A model generated the notes under the pieces. It made no database searches. It had not been told where the DNA came from and worked only from the letters and a program-made list of their open reading frames with translations. This document shows positions 44,001-59,000 of a DNA stretch of 64,000 bases, one piece after another. The DNA comes from Hanleya hanleyi. Taxonomy: Eukaryota > Mollusca > Polyplacophora > Lepidopleurida > Hanleyidae. How positions within the stretch are numbered: position 1 is the first letter of the stretch; the number at the start of each line of letters is the position of its first letter. The stretch lies in contig JAVTVY010025348.1 of NCBI GenBank assembly GCA_036873755.1, positions 1 to 64,000 of the forward strand. The letters are read 5' to 3'. The position numbers and the translations under genes were made by a program.

Positions 44001-47000
44001 ATGACTGACAACATTCATACATCCATCTACATGAATATTGCACATTCCTTAGTCCCTGTGTTATTGTGCCTATACTGTGCTTGTGATTGGGTATTAATGT
44101 CCAAACACCACTTAAGTCTCCATTGATTGATTCATTGACTGATCAAAGCAGATCAAACAAGCAGCTCTTCCCTTGTAATGGACACATACATTGTACATGT
44201 GTACCTAGGGTGCACAAACATAGCCACAGAAAGTGTGTGTTGCTTTGGTCTCAAGATGTAAAGAGAGTTCAATGTTCACAGAAAATAAGCGTGCCTATGT
44301 CTGGTGAATTCCAGTAATTTGTCAGATGCCTGTAGTTTAACAGGCAAGTGAATTACCATTAGTGGTGTGGTTCATCAAAATGTACACTATTATAAAGCAT
44401 AGTCTAAAGAGGATATTGTATGTTGTTTCACACATGATCTTCGGATGGTTGCAGAAAGTAATAGAAAAGGTTTGTAGCATAATCACAGTCTGCAATGTAG
44501 GGAAACTCGAGCACATATATCGTACCATGATTGGTACTGGGCACTAACTCGGAGCACATATATCGTAACGTACCACAATGGGCACTAAGCATTTACTCGG
44601 GCACATATATCGTACCATGATTGGTACTGGGCACTAACTCGGAGCACATATATATTCTACCACAATGGGCACTAAGCAGTTACTCGGGCACATATATCGT
44701 ACCACGATGGGCACTGATCACTAACTCGGGCAAATATATCGTACCACGATGGGCACTGATCACTAACTCGAGCACATATATCGTACCACGATGGGCACTG
44801 ATCACTAACTCGAGCACATATATCGTACCATGATGGGCACTGATCACTAACTCAAGCACATATATCATACCACGATGGGCACTGATCACTAACTCGAGCA
44901 CATATATCGTACCACGATGGGCACTGATCAGTAACTCGAGCACATATATCGTACCACGATGGGCACTGATCACTAACTCGAGCACATATATCGTAGCACG
45001 ATGGGCACTGAGCAGTAAAGAAAATACATGCATCATACCATGATGGGTGCAGAACCAACTTGAGCACGCGTTCGTACCCCGATGTGTACTGAGCACTCGC
45101 TTAGAACACTTTTATCCTACCAGGATGGGCATGGAGCTCTAACTCGAGCACATATATTGTTCCATGATGGGCACTGATCACTAACTCTAGCACATATATT
45201 GTACCACGATGGACCGGAGCACTAACTCGGACACGTATATAATATCATATCACGATAGCTACTGAGCACTAACTCGAGCACATTTATCACATCACAATGG
45301 GCACTGAGAACTAACTTGAGCACTCACTCGAGCACATATTTCATACCATGAAGCAAACTGAGTACTAACTAGATCAAGCACATATCATACTATGATGAGC
45401 ACTGAACACAAAACTATGTTCTTGCACTTTGTCTGACTCGAGTGAAGATTTTCATCTGTACACAAATGTCCAATTGACAGACATTTACAGGACTCCTGGG
45501 CAGAGACTGTCACCTTGTCCTTGTTAAGGCTGCTCAAAGGAGAAGATGATCGAGCAGTAAGGAGTCCCCTGTGGAATTCTTCCTTGGACCTGCCATAATT
45601 GTCTCTGTTGTTTGAGAGAAAGCCCCTGTAATCCACGGGTGCAGGCCGAGATTAGACGAGATTAGCACTACAAGATATCCCTCAATACGAATGTTGTTCT
45701 CCAGAAGCTAGAGTTCCTGTACTTCCAGATTTACCTGTGCTAACCTTTCAGACTTGATTTAACCTGGAATTTACCCTCTTGAGATTTTTTTCGTTTTTAC
45801 ATAACATTACCGGTTTACTTGTTACCTTCAATTTCATTCTCAGTATTACGGATTCCTTCATTTCGTGTTGTAAATATTATCCATAAAACTATCAAATGAA
45901 AAAAAAAACCCATCATGCTGGCAGTTAAGCTTATACTGTACAGTGTCTCATTGTATATTTTCAAGAAATTTGGACATTTAACTAAACCTCTCTACCTGTG
46001 TGTAAGCGGCGAGCGTAGTGAATGTTAACTTAAATGTCTCGACAGTTTTGATGATGACAGATGTACATGAATGCAAGCCCTCGATGAAGTTACTGTGTCT
46101 AATTATATCCAGAGCTTTAGATTACCCCCTTGATACAACGTTGAACATTGTGCCCAAATTTGGATGTGCCAAATTATAGAGCCATAACAAAAAATATATA
46201 AAAAATAAAAACAAAAACATTTTTATTTTTATTTTTTTTATATTTTTATTGCATCGATAATCAATGTTCATGTAGATTCCTTATCAACAAGTGTTATATT
46301 TGATTCAAAGCCTACCTATTTTGCCAGAATTCGGAGAATTTGAATATTTTCACTAATTTGGGTGCGTTTCCCTGTTAAAAAAAATGTTGCCACACCGAAA
46401 AGAGGGTGTGCCCAAATTAGAGTAATCTAAAACCCGGATATCCTAAATTAATTTTTTTTAAACATCAGGTGAATGTGTAGCCCTGTGGGCCCAACATTTC
46501 AAATATATCACACCTGTGTCATTAATACAGTATATCATCACTGTTTGTGATTCATGTCCTGTATTACAGATCCATTTTATTAATTTTGTGCAGAAATAAT
46601 CTTTTCTATTGAAGTATCACATGTGGTTTACTTTCTTCATGAAGTTGAAGTAAATTTGATATACTGAAGAGATAATGAAATAATGTGATCTGTTGATGGC
46701 ATATATTATTGTGCATTTGGAGTATCTGCAATAAAATTTGATGTGCTGGAGAGATAACAAACTTGATCACCGTTTGATCTGCATAATGTCTTCAAATACT
46801 CATTCTGCTGTAGTGCTATAAGAAATTGAATACAGGAAACTGTGCAGTTTTAGATTTATATCAAATGAGCTATGTTATTGAAATGAATAGGAACATGAAC
46901 TTGTTTATCCTAGTGATAACTAGAAATGGATACCTCAGCTTGCCCTGGAGTCATGTCATATCCAAGGTAACAAATACACAATACCCATTCCCCTCCCAGC

Positions 47001-50000
47001 TAACATCTGTCACTTCCCACCCTGTATATACATGTAGTGTGGGGCATTCTGGCTTCATGCATGAACAATGGAAGGGCTTTAGATTACTCCCTAGATACAA
47101 TGTTAAAAGTTGTGCCCAAATTAGGGAGCAAACAATACATATATTTTTTTTCTGTTTTTTTTTTTTAAATATTTTTCTTGCATTGAGAGTCAATGTTCAG
47201 TTATTTTCATAGAGATTCCTGGTCAATTAAGCCTCATATTTGAGTCAATGCCTTAGTACCTATTTTGCCAGAATTCTGAGACTTCGAATATTTTCACTAA
47301 TTTGGGAGCATTTTCTTGTCTAAAAAATATTGCTAGACCGAATAGAGAGTGTGCCCAAATTAGCGTAATCTAAAGCCCTGTATGGAAGTCCAAATTTCCA
47401 AACATTAGATTCAAAGTTTTTGGTTGACAACCCACAGAATATGACTGTTATGATGATGCTATCTGATTGCCAGTTAAATGAAAAACCTACATGTTGCGTC
47501 TTTCAGTAACAAGCCAAATTTCCAAGATTTTAGTAAATAATGGATATAAAAAATTCCAGATGTATGAATGAAGTGACTTTCAAGGTTGTTGATATTGATT
47601 ATCTTAATTTTTATCTACATGTAAGGCTGACAATTGGGATCCCAATATTTACCAATATTTGCACTCGTGTCTGGGAACCGAAAAAAAAAACTGGTTTCAT
47701 TCTTTGTTTATTTAATTTAACCATCAACAAAGCATCATATTGACACTGCACTTTATGACATTGATTAATTAGTACAGTGGTATTGATGAAATGAAATTCA
47801 TATAAGAATAAAGACTAAATCAACAATAGATCTGACCTAGGAGTCTTTGATCCTCATTTCTGGTATAATAGACAAAGCAGTCCCCTTTGACATTGGCAAA
47901 TTGACAGGGCTAACTCAAGTGATTTATGAGTTCAACTTGTTTAACCTGTACCAATATAGTACATGACTGGTATATGTAAACAAAAATGTTATTTGCGGGA
48001 GGTAATCCACTCCATCTTATAGACATACTAGTGCTGTTGTACAGGTGGATAAATCATTCTGGACCACCACCAGCACTGACCAACTGTAGAACCCCTCAAG
48101 CAGAGGGGATTTCAGGCAGTTCTTCTGGCTTGTACTTTTGCTTAGTGTACGATACTACCATGGTGACCGGGGGTCCGGAGGGGTATCTGCATGACTGTGG
48201 AGATCAGGGACTCACTTCACAAAGTCTTTGTAGCTTTGCGATAAAAATTATTCTTTGTGAGTGGTTGATACAATTGCGATTGTTTCAGCTGGTTTCACAA
48301 AACAGAGGCTGCAAACATATTTGCTCCTGAAAAGGCTTCTTTCTATTTGTGGAAAGGCTGTGTAATGTCTGTCCCGCTTCCCTCCTCTGATGTCTCTTTG
48401 CTGTCTTTATGTCTCTTAACTCTTTGCCTACGGAATAAATATTCACAACTGGCCGGAATAAATTATGCAAAAATATTAATTTCCGCATATGGTTATAATA
48501 ATGGCCCTAAGATTTTTCCATGGGTACCGTAGGTAGGGTAAACTATATATTTTTACAATCCTTATGCTTCATATAAATAAAAACTTATGATGGAAACCAT
48601 TCTTGAATTGTTTGTTGTTTTTTTCAAGTCGGGAGAGAAAAAAAACACGCACAACTTACAAAGTTACGTCGCCATGCTTGGAAAACCCCTTTCATTTGCT
48701 GCATTTCATGAGGCTATCTATATATTTTTACAATCATTGATGCTTTGGTGATTCGTATAAATAAAATCTTGTATGTTGTCTAGTCAGTAGAAAACAAAAA
48801 CACAACACACGACGGCCGCAGCCGCCATCCCACACAATTATCACATGACATGACGTTATTTGGGGATTCCCGATGTAATAAACTCCAAATCGAGGCTGAA
48901 AAGAATGTAGCCAGTGATTCATATATCATGGGACCGTTAATTGGTCAATTTTTCACTACGAGGCCGAAACAACCAATCACAGGTGTGTTTAGATAAGGCT
49001 ATCTAGAAGCCGTTGACAACGGCTTTCCGGCGCAAGTTTAAGAAACGTGAGCCGCTCACAACGGCTTGCCGTAGGCAATGAGTTAATATAAACATCACAA
49101 TGGTATTATGAAACATGTTAAGTTAATAACAAATGTTGATCTAGTTCCAACACTCGAAATGACTACAGCATGTGTGACAACAGTTATACTTTCCTATGTA
49201 TTCTACATAATGTAATCAATCTAATTAAAATTAAATGCTATCTGCTCCCCTATTTGGATATGTCGCTTGTTGGATCTAACCGGCTTGCAGTAACGCTAGT
49301 GTCAACCAATCCCGAGAACTCTTCATACATGTAGTGCTTTGAAGGGAACATAATGGTAGGGTATTTTTGGTGGATCCAGGGCATTTCCCCCAGTGGACAT
49401 TTCCCCCAGCGGACATTTCCCCCATGGACATTTCCCCCACCCTATATTTTTAGGTTATTTTGAGGCTAATATAACATAATTTTCAAATAATTTGGCAAAA
49501 ACTAAATTGTTTATATTATATATTATATAGCACATTTTTAAACAATATAATGGATCACATAGTGATAACATATAATATTCATATACATAGTATATATTTT
49601 AACATTTTAAGAAAACATTATATCACATAGTGGTACAATAAAAGATGTATTTTTAAACAATATAATTTTGTTCTATATATTTTTTTTTTACCTCAACTTT
49701 CACTGTAGTTCTCATCAAATGGCTTCTCTCAGCAGAGATAATCCTCACAACTTGAAAGGTGCTCAAGTTCAGAACTTCTCACACCTAACCTATTGTTTCT
49801 AAATAATAATCTTTTATTCATTCTCTGTAATCCTCACACCTACATTTTTATTCTTTTATTTTTATTTGAAGTCTGATTAAGAACCATAATACAAGGTTAA
49901 TCCCTCACAACATCAATATATAATGTGCTTCCTCGTAAAACCTAATGTAAAAATTGTTATATTGTTTTAAAATATGCTATAAGATTGTATAATATGTGAC

Positions 50001-53000
50001 TCATTTATCATAAACATATGTGGAAATCCATATATATATATATAGAAAATAAGAAATATACAAAAAATTGATGTCATTGACAAATTATTTGAAAACTATG
50101 TTCAAGCCTCAAAATAACCTGAAAATATAAGGTGGGGGAAATGTCCACTGGGGGAAATGTCCACTGGGGGAAATGCCCACTGGGGGAAATGTCCATGGGG
50201 GAAATGTCCGCTGGGGGAAATGTCCACTGGGGGAAATGTCCGTACCCCATTTTTGGTTGGCTCATCTTCTGATGTTGACGCACTCCCGCCAGTTTGGCAC
50301 CATAATGTGGGGTAGAAATATGGACTGGTCCTTGGCATAAACCCCTCCCCAAGTTACTGCAAGTACATGTAAAGTAGTTATAATATGTGACTGTGAAGTC
50401 ACATATATAAAACTGTTAAATATTCATGATCTGGGCACTCTAACACCAAATTCAATTGAAATCAGTAAGATCCTACATAGTGACATATACGATTGGGGAG
50501 CATTGATAGGATATTCATTTATTAAGATTGTGAAATGATATTCATTGTGTAGAGTTCAGTTTGTTATATATGTTGCAAAAAAAAAAAAAAATTATGCAGT
50601 TACAAATTGATTTTTGACAAGCTCCAAAGTAGATGAGTAATTAAAATGGACAGACTTTAGATAATAACATTTGAGTGATAGAAGAATTATTTGCATGACA
50701 TGTACATGCCCCAAGTGCTATAAAATATAAGGCACTTAAGGCTGTCCTTCAGAGACCACTGGCTTTCGAAGAAGTACATAATTTTTTAGCTGTAACTTGC
50801 ATTTCATTTTTTTTCTGGAATTTTGGACCAATGTGTGGTTAACCAAGATGGGAAAATGTTGTTGTGACGGTGTTAGTTGAACTGTCTGTATTGTTGTAAT
50901 ATTACATTTGGTCAGGTGTGGAAGTTTATTATTAAATATGACAATAAGAGAGGGAGCTAGACTGTAAATATACACCACGAAAACATACCAGTAAACAGAG
51001 AAGGGTAGCCAGTGTTTGTGTTTTGAATCAATCAGGTACGTTGTAGGACAAGTTTTATGTCCAGTGTATTCCTATTTAGACGTGTGGAAAGAATTCCAGC
51101 AATAAATATTGTTTGTCTGGCCGGAGCAATGTCAAATAGTGGACCATGAATTCCTGCATAATTTGACCACGAATGCTGAAATAATACACACATTAACATA
51201 TTCGTTTACATGGACAGCCAGTGTTTCATTGTACATGTTTATGGTGTGATGTTGTGCCGAAGTACATCCATCCATCCATGTGGTATCCACCAAGTTTAGT
51301 GGACAAATCTGCCTCAGTTTAGGGATTTTTTGTATCGTCTCCAAACACAAGTTACCTACAGATCACCTTTGAGTGGTCATCAAAGGCTAGAGTAGGCCTA
51401 CTATAGTTAATACATGTATTTAAGAAGCATTCACCCAGACTAGTGTTAGAATACAAAGTACTGCACACACATGTCCTATATTTACATAGTAAAGGTGTAC
51501 AGTCTTAGATAAAAGAATAAAATGGTGAGGTCATCTTATCACTGAATATCCCCAACCATGGTGTGGAATGTGTGATTAATGTGTGTAAGTGCATGTACAT
51601 TGTTTGCTGTACAGTTGACATCTTTATCATATTTGTAAGGGAGACTATCTAGTGAGATTATCGTTTCCCTGGTGAACATGACAGAAATACGCCCAATAAA
51701 ATGGTCAGGTCTGAACCTGTAGTTCCCATGTTTAATGTAATTGGTCAGAACCTGGCAGACCTCCAGTCGTCATTTGACAACAATTTCCTCTGCTTCAAAC
51801 AACATCGCTCAACTGGAGCTCAGGAGGTTAACTTTTAGCATTATTTTCTGATCGTTCAGTTGAGGTGTTTCTGCATGCAGTCATTTGTGTGCTAGAATTT
51901 AATAATCTCTACAAACGATATGTGCAATTCATTACATGTACCAGTACTTTAAGCCTTCTCTGCAACACACTCACAGCAACAAAATGATACAAGAGTTCTT
52001 CCCCTTGATTGTGTTGTCCAAAAAAAGTGTTTTCATTTTAAGAGAGCTGATGAATTCACTTGAATGTTCTTTATTGTGCAGGAGTTTTCTCATATTTTAT
52101 AATGAAAATTAAATTTATCTCGACTCAATAGTATCAGGGGTAACTGGGATATAAAAATCTTGATGTCAGTCAGATGAAACGAACATTTTATTGTGCATGC
52201 ACAGGGTACAGTATGTTTTTACACAGGTGATTTTCATTTTCATGTTTTGATTTACAATTGAAGATCTTTCATTTAATTAGTGTGTTACACATACAAAAGA
52301 CAAGTGCTCAGTTGATTACTATATCTGTCGGAAGTCTTTTGATGCATATTAAAATTTACTTGTTTTTGCTGGAATCAATGGTTACTAAGTGAAACTGACA
52401 TGTCATCTTAATGTGGAATGAAACAAAAAATATATTACATGACAAACTGATACTAAACTAACCCTTGATATGATAGCATTTGCAATTTGTTCTGCAGGTG
52501 TTGAAATTAACACCTGTCCACCTGTTTCTGACAGGTACATTTTGCATGAGGCAGGTAGAAAAATAAGTTACCTGTCTCAAGTGACAGGTTGCTAAAAATT
52601 ATTTATTTTGTGGTTAATTCATTTTTGCTCGAACTGAATGCAGAAACTGCCAGCAGATTAATTAATGCATTATGAATTAGACACAAATTGAACATATCAA
52701 CCCTTCATGTACTTTCAATTTTTTCCAAATTTATGCAACGATTTACAAAACTCAAAAATGACATTTTTATTTTGTATCATTAGCATGTTCAGGGTACTGG
52801 TGAAAGGAGACAGGTAGAAATCATTTTTACCCGTCAGCTGAGACAGGTAGTTTTTTTTAACATTTCAACCCCTGGTCCTGGCTCTATAACCCAGTGTTCT
52901 CGCTTCTTACAGGTCAACTGACCTGAGCATCCATCATTTCCTTGTCCATCCGCTAGTCTACATTTATATTTGTTGACTCTCACCAAGTCTGATCAGGGGC

Positions 53001-56000
53001 ATGTGTGAGTTCAGCCACTGCATTGTTACACATCATGACATTGTTTGTTGGTTAAGACCACACTTTGCTCAACACTTATCGGACAGGCGATCTATTCTGG
53101 ATGTTTCACTGATGGTTTGTTTATCGCTGTCTTTTGTAGGATGTCTTGCAGCAGCTAATAGTGACAAAGATGCCGAATATTCAAGCGATCTGTCGAGAGC
53201 CGGATAAAGGTAAGCTTTGTCTCAATGTAACATGTCCATATCATGTGTCTTCTACTGCCCAGCAGTCACTCTATCAATGCCACTCACTAAAGTGGGTAAG
53301 GTGTGTTCCTTTAACATAGTCCTGTCCAGTGACCAGTCCATGTCAAATACATTGCATAGTCATCAACTGGTTCTTTAATTGGTACTATATTTTGTATTGC
53401 TTTAATGTAGTAATGGTAGACAGTTGCTGGGGAGTCAGCCAAGAGTCACGGTCAAATTGTCTGTGGACAGGTGGACGGGTCTTCGGCTAACACTATGGTA
53501 TCTCCATCCCCATTATGTCTAGATGGACGGGTCTCTGGCTAACAATATGGTCTATCCCCCCCCCCCCCCCCACACCCCCCCCCCCATAATGTCGACCTCC
53601 TGAAGTGATTAAATTATTAGATGTCTTAATTAAGTACCATATTCTGATGGTATGACCTCAAATTCTCCCAAATTCTCATGAGTCTTATCTTAATGCATGG
53701 TTGATACTACATTAAAACAGGCTAAGTTCTGTTCTCAGGAGGTCTGGTTACGAGGTCAAAGTTCACCTGTCAATCATTCTGTGACCAGACGGCCTGTTAT
53801 ATGTGATTATGATCATTCTCAAGTGAATGAAGTCAGGTGTGACAGTAATTACTATATATACAGCATAGGTAAATGTCTGCAGGCTCTTCTGTCTCTGAAC
53901 CCTTCATTATAGTATACATGTGTTTAACAGGGCTATCAAATGAGGACATGTTACGAATGTATAACAGGGTTTGTACACCATCTTGAAAACCTTCAAAAGC
54001 CTTAAAAATGATAATTTAAAGAATTCATGATTTTGAAAGACCAGACAACCCAGATTCAGTTTTGGAGTGCTGTGACCTTGACCTTAATTAGACCAAGTGA
54101 CAATAGGCCGAGCTAGTTATTTGCCTATTCTATCTTCAGTTAGTGGATTGAATGAATGGTTTGGAAGTTATAGTGCCTACAAAAATTTGTGACACAAGCA
54201 TGCCTGCACACGCCACAGACATGGATTCAGGACAACCTCTTTTGGAACCTCACTGCGTCAGCCTCATAAGTGGTACATGTTGTAGGTACTGGGTTCAATC
54301 CCAGGCCGGGTCATACCAAAGACTTGAAAAATGGAACTTGTTGCTTCCTCGCTTATGTTCAGCATTAAGAGGATAGAAAAAGGACTAGTTCGCTCGGTGT
54401 CAGTATAATGTGACTGAGTGGGGTGTCCTGTCTGCCTACGGCATGATATTTCAGTGGGACAGCACTATAAAAATGGCAGCATTAGACCTGCTCTGTTACC
54501 AGTAGGTAGCACCACCCCTCCCCCTTCCCTTCCCCGTCATGATACAGCTGAAAAAATGTTGAAAGTGACGTTAAACCCTATTCACTCACTCACCCTCAAA
54601 TTTGGGGATAATCTAATCTAGGTAATCCTAAAGTGGAGGTAAAAAAGGTCGTTTTGCTCAAGAACTTTTGATTCCTTAATAACCAATGCTCCAAAACTTA
54701 ATGCAGATTATGATTAGTCTATCTATTGTTCCATATCCTAAAATTAATTTGCCATTTGGAGAACCAGTCAATGTCGGTTGTTTCAATAGCGTGACAAATA
54801 TTTGGCCTATTAATTTTATTATGCAGATTAGTTAGATGACAATTTTTTTTTCTACTACCATTTGATGGGGATATATATATATGTCTGTGTATGCCTCAGG
54901 AGGATTTGCTGAATTCATTATATAAACTGATTTATTGAGTAAAAATGACCCTTTTTACCTCCGTTTTAGAGAGCGGGATTGCCCTAATCTGCTTACAGTA
55001 CACATTGTTGTTTTTGATTGTAGATACTACATATGAGGAGATAAGGAAAGTGCTGTTACTTATACTGGGATGTGCTATACAATGCGAGAAGAAGGAAATA
55101 TTCATAGAGAATATCAAACTATTGGACGTGGAGGTCCAACATGCTATTGTGGAGAATATCAAAGAGGTGAGCACATTACATTCGCTACACAATCCAGGGG
55201 TCGAAATAATCAAAATAATTTACCTGTCACAGGAGACAGGTGACTAAACAGCTTACCTGTTACCTTTAAGAATTACCTGAACATGCAGTCGTTGAAATTG
55301 TCAACTACATGTTTCAAGATTAATTACAAAGCTACATGTTGCAAGCTACCAGTAAATGAAGGACACCTTGTTTTCAAGCACAAATTAGCAGCTGTATTGA
55401 ATGAATTTTGTCAAATATATATTTTGAACACCTAAGAAATATTATTACTTACCTGTCGCTGGAGACAGGTACTTTATTTCTCTACCTGTCTCTTTCAAAA
55501 ATTACCTGTCAGTGTAACTTTTGACCTCTACAATCACAAACAAATTATCATCTGGTTGACAAGAATATAATGACTTGTCGGTCTCTCCATCAACTCAAAC
55601 AATTAAACCTGGAATGGTCATCTGAAACATTTTTGATAAACAAACAAAAAGTGAACAATATGACTAATTTGTCCTGTCCCTTATTATTATAGGAAAGTCG
55701 CAATATGTGTCATATTAAGGCGGCCATGTAGGGGTAATCGACAGTTTCTTCTGTTTGGCCCTCATTTATCCAGATTAGCAAGGGCCAAACAAAGGACACC
55801 CCCAGTGGATTACCCCAACATTGCCGCCTTAAAACACTATTTGCAACCTTCCTATTGGAGGACCACTATATTGTTATGTCTTCAGTTTGACGGCAGATAT
55901 TATACATATGAATAAGTGATCCCTTTCTATCTATCCACCCACCCAGGTGACGGATGACAGCGAGACCATTCTGTCCATAGAACCACCGGAGCAGTTAGAG

Positions 56001-59000
56001 ATGTACGTGGAGAAGATGTTCACCCACATCACACGGTTGATCAGGGAGAGAGACGATTATGAAGAGGTTAGTCGAGTGATCGTCTTCAGTCTTTACCTCG
56101 AGTACACTACACTGAACTGATGAACTTCTTGTGAAGCTTGTCAGACAGTCACTTTAGATAACAAAATTTATTTCAACTGCATATAATAGGATCTTTTCAA
56201 GGACTAGGAAAGTTCCTAGACAAGCGGAATAGCAATGAGGAATTTTCACTTTAATTCAAGTTGATCCCTGGACAAAATACTGTGTGACCTCGATGGCATT
56301 GGGTGGTGCACCGACATGTGGATGGCCGCATGAGCTCTGGTTCATTAATAGGAGTGCTTCACTATCTCTTCAATCTAGAATATATTTTCAATCGATGAAA
56401 ACTAGTATATTTCCCCAAAGTTGACAAAATTACCATAAATGTATGCTTATTGGTCCTTTCTTGGAATACTAGGAATATATGATCCATATTATCATATTTA
56501 CACCAGTTATCAATAGTTGAAAACCCCGCTCCATGTTATAAACGTCAGGGAGAGATCATGAGAATGAACCAGAGCTCACACAGTAACCCATGTGCTTTGA
56601 CGGGTGGTTGGGTGAGTTCAGGTTCCTGTTGCTTCAATGCAGTTTGCTGAGAAGCAACAGGAACTTGATAATGTGATGTCTAGCACTGTAATATCACTTG
56701 TCTTTATTGCACCATGTAAGCGTCCTGTCTGTGTCTTGTGCGCTGTCCTCAGTGTTTTATAGGGTGAATGGAGGATGTCTGGTTCCATGCTGCTTCAAAG
56801 ATTTCTTCTTTGAAGTAGCGGGAACACAACTGGGCTGGATGGTGCTTAGTTGGTTCATCGTGATATAGCTGAAATATTGTTCAAAGCAACGTTACATTCT
56901 ATTCACTCACTCACCCATGTGCTCTATTCCTGTCGCCACCACTGGGGCAAGAAAGCATTATCCAAGGATTAATTTAGAAATAGCGGATTCTATCGAGCCT
57001 CAACAACGGGGACAAATGTCAAGATTGAAAGAGCTGTACTAGTAAAATATGATTACTCTACACAGATTAATTTTTGGGTGAGGAATAGGTGACCTCTCAT
57101 TGCAAGGTGTGACACTGCCAAACATCGTGAGAAAATTGTTAATAATAATGATTGTAAAATTCTGTAATATATGTTTTCCATTTGTGTGCACATAGGTGAT
57201 AACAGACCTTGTTCAAGAGCGAGACTATTACCACGCTCAGTCCGAGGGTAACACAACACCTGTGGTCACTGTCAGTCCAGAGAAACATCATCTGGCTGTG
57301 GAACTCGCTGACCAAAAGGCTAAACTCCGGAGGATCAGACAGGAATTGTAAGACTTGATTTGTGCTAAACATTTCTATGTGCGCTTCATTTTTGGATACA
57401 ACACATTACTAGTCAAAATTAATTTTTACTGTACCAGTCACCAGGCTTGAAGTGTAGAGCTTCATAATGGGCCAGCCCCTCGCAAGGTATTTGTATGGGA
57501 TATTTCTATCTAACTGGAACACTGATTATCAGATTATCAAATCAGACAAGCCTTCTGAAGACTGAATGTTGCAAGTATTGACGTCCAGCCAGATTGTCCG
57601 ATGTGATGTCACAAACTATCATCAAACAAGGGCAGATAAGCGATACAGATTTCATTTCTGAAATCGGCCGGGCTTGAGATACCAATTGTGTAGCAATTCC
57701 TAAAGTTACTAGGAGACAAAATATTTCAAAAAAAAAAATCAAACGAAGTAGATAGACTGGTAATGCCATCATTAACTAACCCATGAAGAATATGAAAAGG
57801 AAAATATGAAAACTTTGCATTTAATCTTTAAAAATCACAATTTGGTGTTGGAATATAGTTTGGGGATACGATGTGTTGTTAGGGCATATCTTGAAGCTGA
57901 TTTGGCTCTTGTGTAGACTGGACTGGCTTTTCGTTGTGAAACCCGGGGCAGTGTTGTGAGTGCTTAGGTTGTTTTAGAATTATTACTGATTTTGTTTCAA
58001 TGTCTCGTGTTGCAGAGAGGAGAAAATAGAGCATTTGTCGGATGCAACAGATGAACTACAGAGTAACAAAGAACTGATTGCTAAACTACGGACAGAGGTA
58101 TGCACTTTGATGATGTAGAAAATCCCATAATTATGAATTCATCATATTTATATTTAATTTCTTTCAAGAAGATCTGAGATCATTGCTAAACTGATGATGG
58201 ATGTAATAAAAAACAAAATGAAAAAATAATAATGAACAAAAAGAAAACAGACAAATCTGAATGTTTCAGTTTTTTATATATGAAAGAACTCCTATATTCC
58301 TCTTAACTGTATCTGTCCCCGTCCCGCCCTCAACCACCAGAAAGAATTTTTACTTGAATCTTGAGGTCAATTTTCACATATGACATTATAGGCCATATCA
58401 TAACAACTTGTGACTCACCATATCCCACATTCATGTTGGGCTGCTCAATTAGAACTGAGACTGTTTTACTGAATGATTTGTTGTCTTATCCTGTGAAGAG
58501 TGAAAAGCTGAAGCGGTACATTGTAAAGTATAATTTATATGTTTTTGATGATTGCAGAACTTGGACCTGGTTCAGGCAGCACGGGCAGCTCGTACATACA
58601 GAGATGAACTGGATGTCTTCAGAGAAAAGGTAGAACTTCGGAACTAGCTTTCATTTATTGAATATTTGCAATATTTTCTAAATTTTTATATTCCAGCAGC
58701 TCTAAAGCTGAATATTGTAATCTTATAATAGTTAACTTTTCCTCTAAAATCAGAGAAATTAATTGGTTGAAGAACATACATGAAACTTTGTGTTTGAACA
58801 TAAGTTTACACTTCTAGCATTCGTGGATAGTTGTATTTGTCCTTCATATATCATCTGAACAGAAGTTTTTCTATATCTAAATTACATGTAACAAACTGAC
58901 AGAATTGTGTGTAAAAGTTTACGGGATACAGTTTGTGTAATGTGTATTTGCTACATGTATACCTTTAGTAAATGTATTTCCTTTATACCATATTTACCAT

